Of a stretch of 64,000 nt of DNA, positions 63,129 through 64,000 are shown piece after piece (positions within the stretch are counted from its first letter, which is position 1; each line of letters starts with the position of its first letter). A model generated the notes under the pieces. That model did no database searches. It saw nothing but the letters and a program-made list of their open reading frames with translations, and was not told the DNA's origin. The translations under genes and the position numbers were made by a program. Location of the stretch: the NCBI GenBank assembly GCA_030549335.1, contig CM060198.1, positions 43,688,353 to 43,752,352 of the forward strand, given 5' to 3'. The DNA is from Pontederia crassipes (taxonomy: Eukaryota > Streptophyta > Magnoliopsida > Commelinales > Pontederiaceae).

Positions 63129-63831
63129 TGGAAAGATGAGAAAGCGGGATAACGAAATTTTAATTACCGACGGCTCTGACCATCGGAAAAGTAAATATTA
63201 ATTATTTTTAAAGTTACCGATAGTTATGACCGTCGAAAATTATTTAATTTTAAAAATAAAATACTATATTTAGTTATATATAATATTTATTTTTTATTTT
63301 ACCGACGGTTTGAATAGTCGCTAATTATTACCGACGGTCGGAACCGTCGAAAATTGCGACGGTTTGAACTGTCGGAAATATCGACGTTCCTAATCGTCAA
63401 AAAATAAATAATAATATAAAAAATTACATAATTAATTTTTTATTTTTGACGGTCGTAACCGTCGAAAAATCTGTCTTAAATTGCGACGGATGGATATCCG
63501 TCGGAAATATCAATGTGCCTAATCGTCGAAAATTAAAATAATAATATAATAAATTACATAATTTGTTTTTTCATTTCAGACAATTGTAACCGTCGGAAAA
63601 TCTGTCGGAAATTACGACTGATTGATATCCGTCGGAAATATCGACGTTCCTAATCGTCAAAAAATAAAATAATAATATAACAAATTACATAATTTATTAT
63701 TTTCATTTTTGATGGTTGTAACCATTAGAAAATCCGTCGTAAACATTTTCGTCGCAAAATCCATCGCAAATTACGACGAATTTCTATCATTCGAAAATTG
63801 TCCGTCGAAAAATGGCAATTTTCTAGTAGTA
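62364..63831. mobile_element. Compact CACTA-type element, 1,468 bp, with GC-rich core
   Basis: Left end CACTACATTTTCGACGG; right end, complemented, TACTACTAGAAAATTGCCATTTTTCGACGG (first base C to T). The 3-bp flanks are TAC on both sides (62361-62363, 63832-63834). Dozens of CGACGG/CCGTCG motifs, often as TTCGACGGT or ACCGTCGAAA, fill both subterminal regions (62370-62640 and 63160-63820). The core (62645-63070) is GC-rich with imperfect repeats of GGCGATCGGCCGCCAGCGGC and GGGAGAGG runs. No transposase; non-autonomous. Confidence 0.8.
63000..63126. repeat. (GGGAGA)n-like and (AT)n microsatellites
   Basis: Purine-rich GGGAGAGG repeats at about 63000-63060, followed by an (AT)n run at about 63082-63125. 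Both lie in the CACTA-type element. Confidence 0.9.
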
Positions 63832-63834
63832 TAC

Positions 63835-64000
63835 TGGTGAAGTGGTTCGGTTCAAATACGAGAGTAGGAGAACCAAAGGTTATCTTTCATGATAATGAAA
63901 AATACCCACTAAGTATAATCATCCGAATGCAATATTAAAAGAAACAATATCTGTTTGCCGAGTTCTCCCATAAAGAATTATTCTTGTGCCTCTATTCTAC
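63835..64000. other. Window end, nothing recognised
   Basis: Short unique-looking sequence after the CACTA-type element; no coding signal. Confidence 0.4.

Overview
This window is nuclear DNA from a flowering plant. Evidence: spliced genes with GT-AG introns, plant-type LTR retrotransposons primed by initiator tRNA-Met, CACTA transposons with the CACTACAAGAAAAA-type end, RTE-class LINE/SINE tails with (TTG)n ends, and a FAR1-type domain relic. The first exons of three genes are GC-rich against AT-rich introns and spacers, which leans toward a monocot (inference only). There are no bacterial operons, CRISPR arrays or organelle blocks.

Layout. 1-5.9 kb: a CACTA end with a pentanucleotide microsatellite, an LTR relic split by a 1,995-bp solo LTR, a small hairpin MITE and AT-rich spacer. 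5.9-8.6 kb: a YOS1/IER3IP1-like gene. 8.6-13.1 kb: AT-rich repeats and a FAR1/FHY3-type relic (minus strand). 13.1-18.5 kb: a nest bounded by ~280-bp inverted repeats, holding a truncated Copia-like element whose LTR contains a 2,482-bp solo LTR with a perfect target duplication. 18.5-21.1 kb: spacer with a ~209-bp (AAT)n run.

21.3-37.7 kb is the gene island: an RNFT-like membrane RING E3 ligase (+, 8 coding exons, 460 aa), a plant coiled-coil protein (-, 6 coding exons, 421 aa) and an NADPH:quinone-oxidoreductase-like gene (-, 6 coding exons, 347 aa when its pieces are joined). Four short RTE-type LINE/SINE insertions with 17-19-bp target duplications lie in or between these genes.

37,670-45,500 is a complete LTR element with long LTRs, a tRNA-Met primer site, a polypurine tract and only a gag gene (TR-GAG type). 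It sits in coding exon 1 of the oxidoreductase gene with a CTCCG target duplication: the start codon and first ten codons lie at 45,501-45,531, the rest at 33,899-37,669. The LTR's first bases create an in-frame stop, so this allele is probably null.

45.9-62.3 kb is retrotransposon debris: LTR relics, a degenerate Ty3/Gypsy gag-protease region, and inside it a second gag-only element, Copia-like and in minus orientation. 62,364-63,831 is a compact CACTA-type element with dense CGACGG/CCGTCG subterminal motifs and a GC-rich core.

Two patterns stand out: the gag-only insertion splitting the oxidoreductase gene, and the presence in several unrelated LTRs of family-specific arrays of short motifs (GGTCGACC, CACGACCGTGA, CACGGCCCGTGA, GATAACTT, ATTCAATTCG). 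No reverse transcriptase, RNase H or integrase domain was recognised in any LTR element; all are gag-only, solo, truncated or relic.
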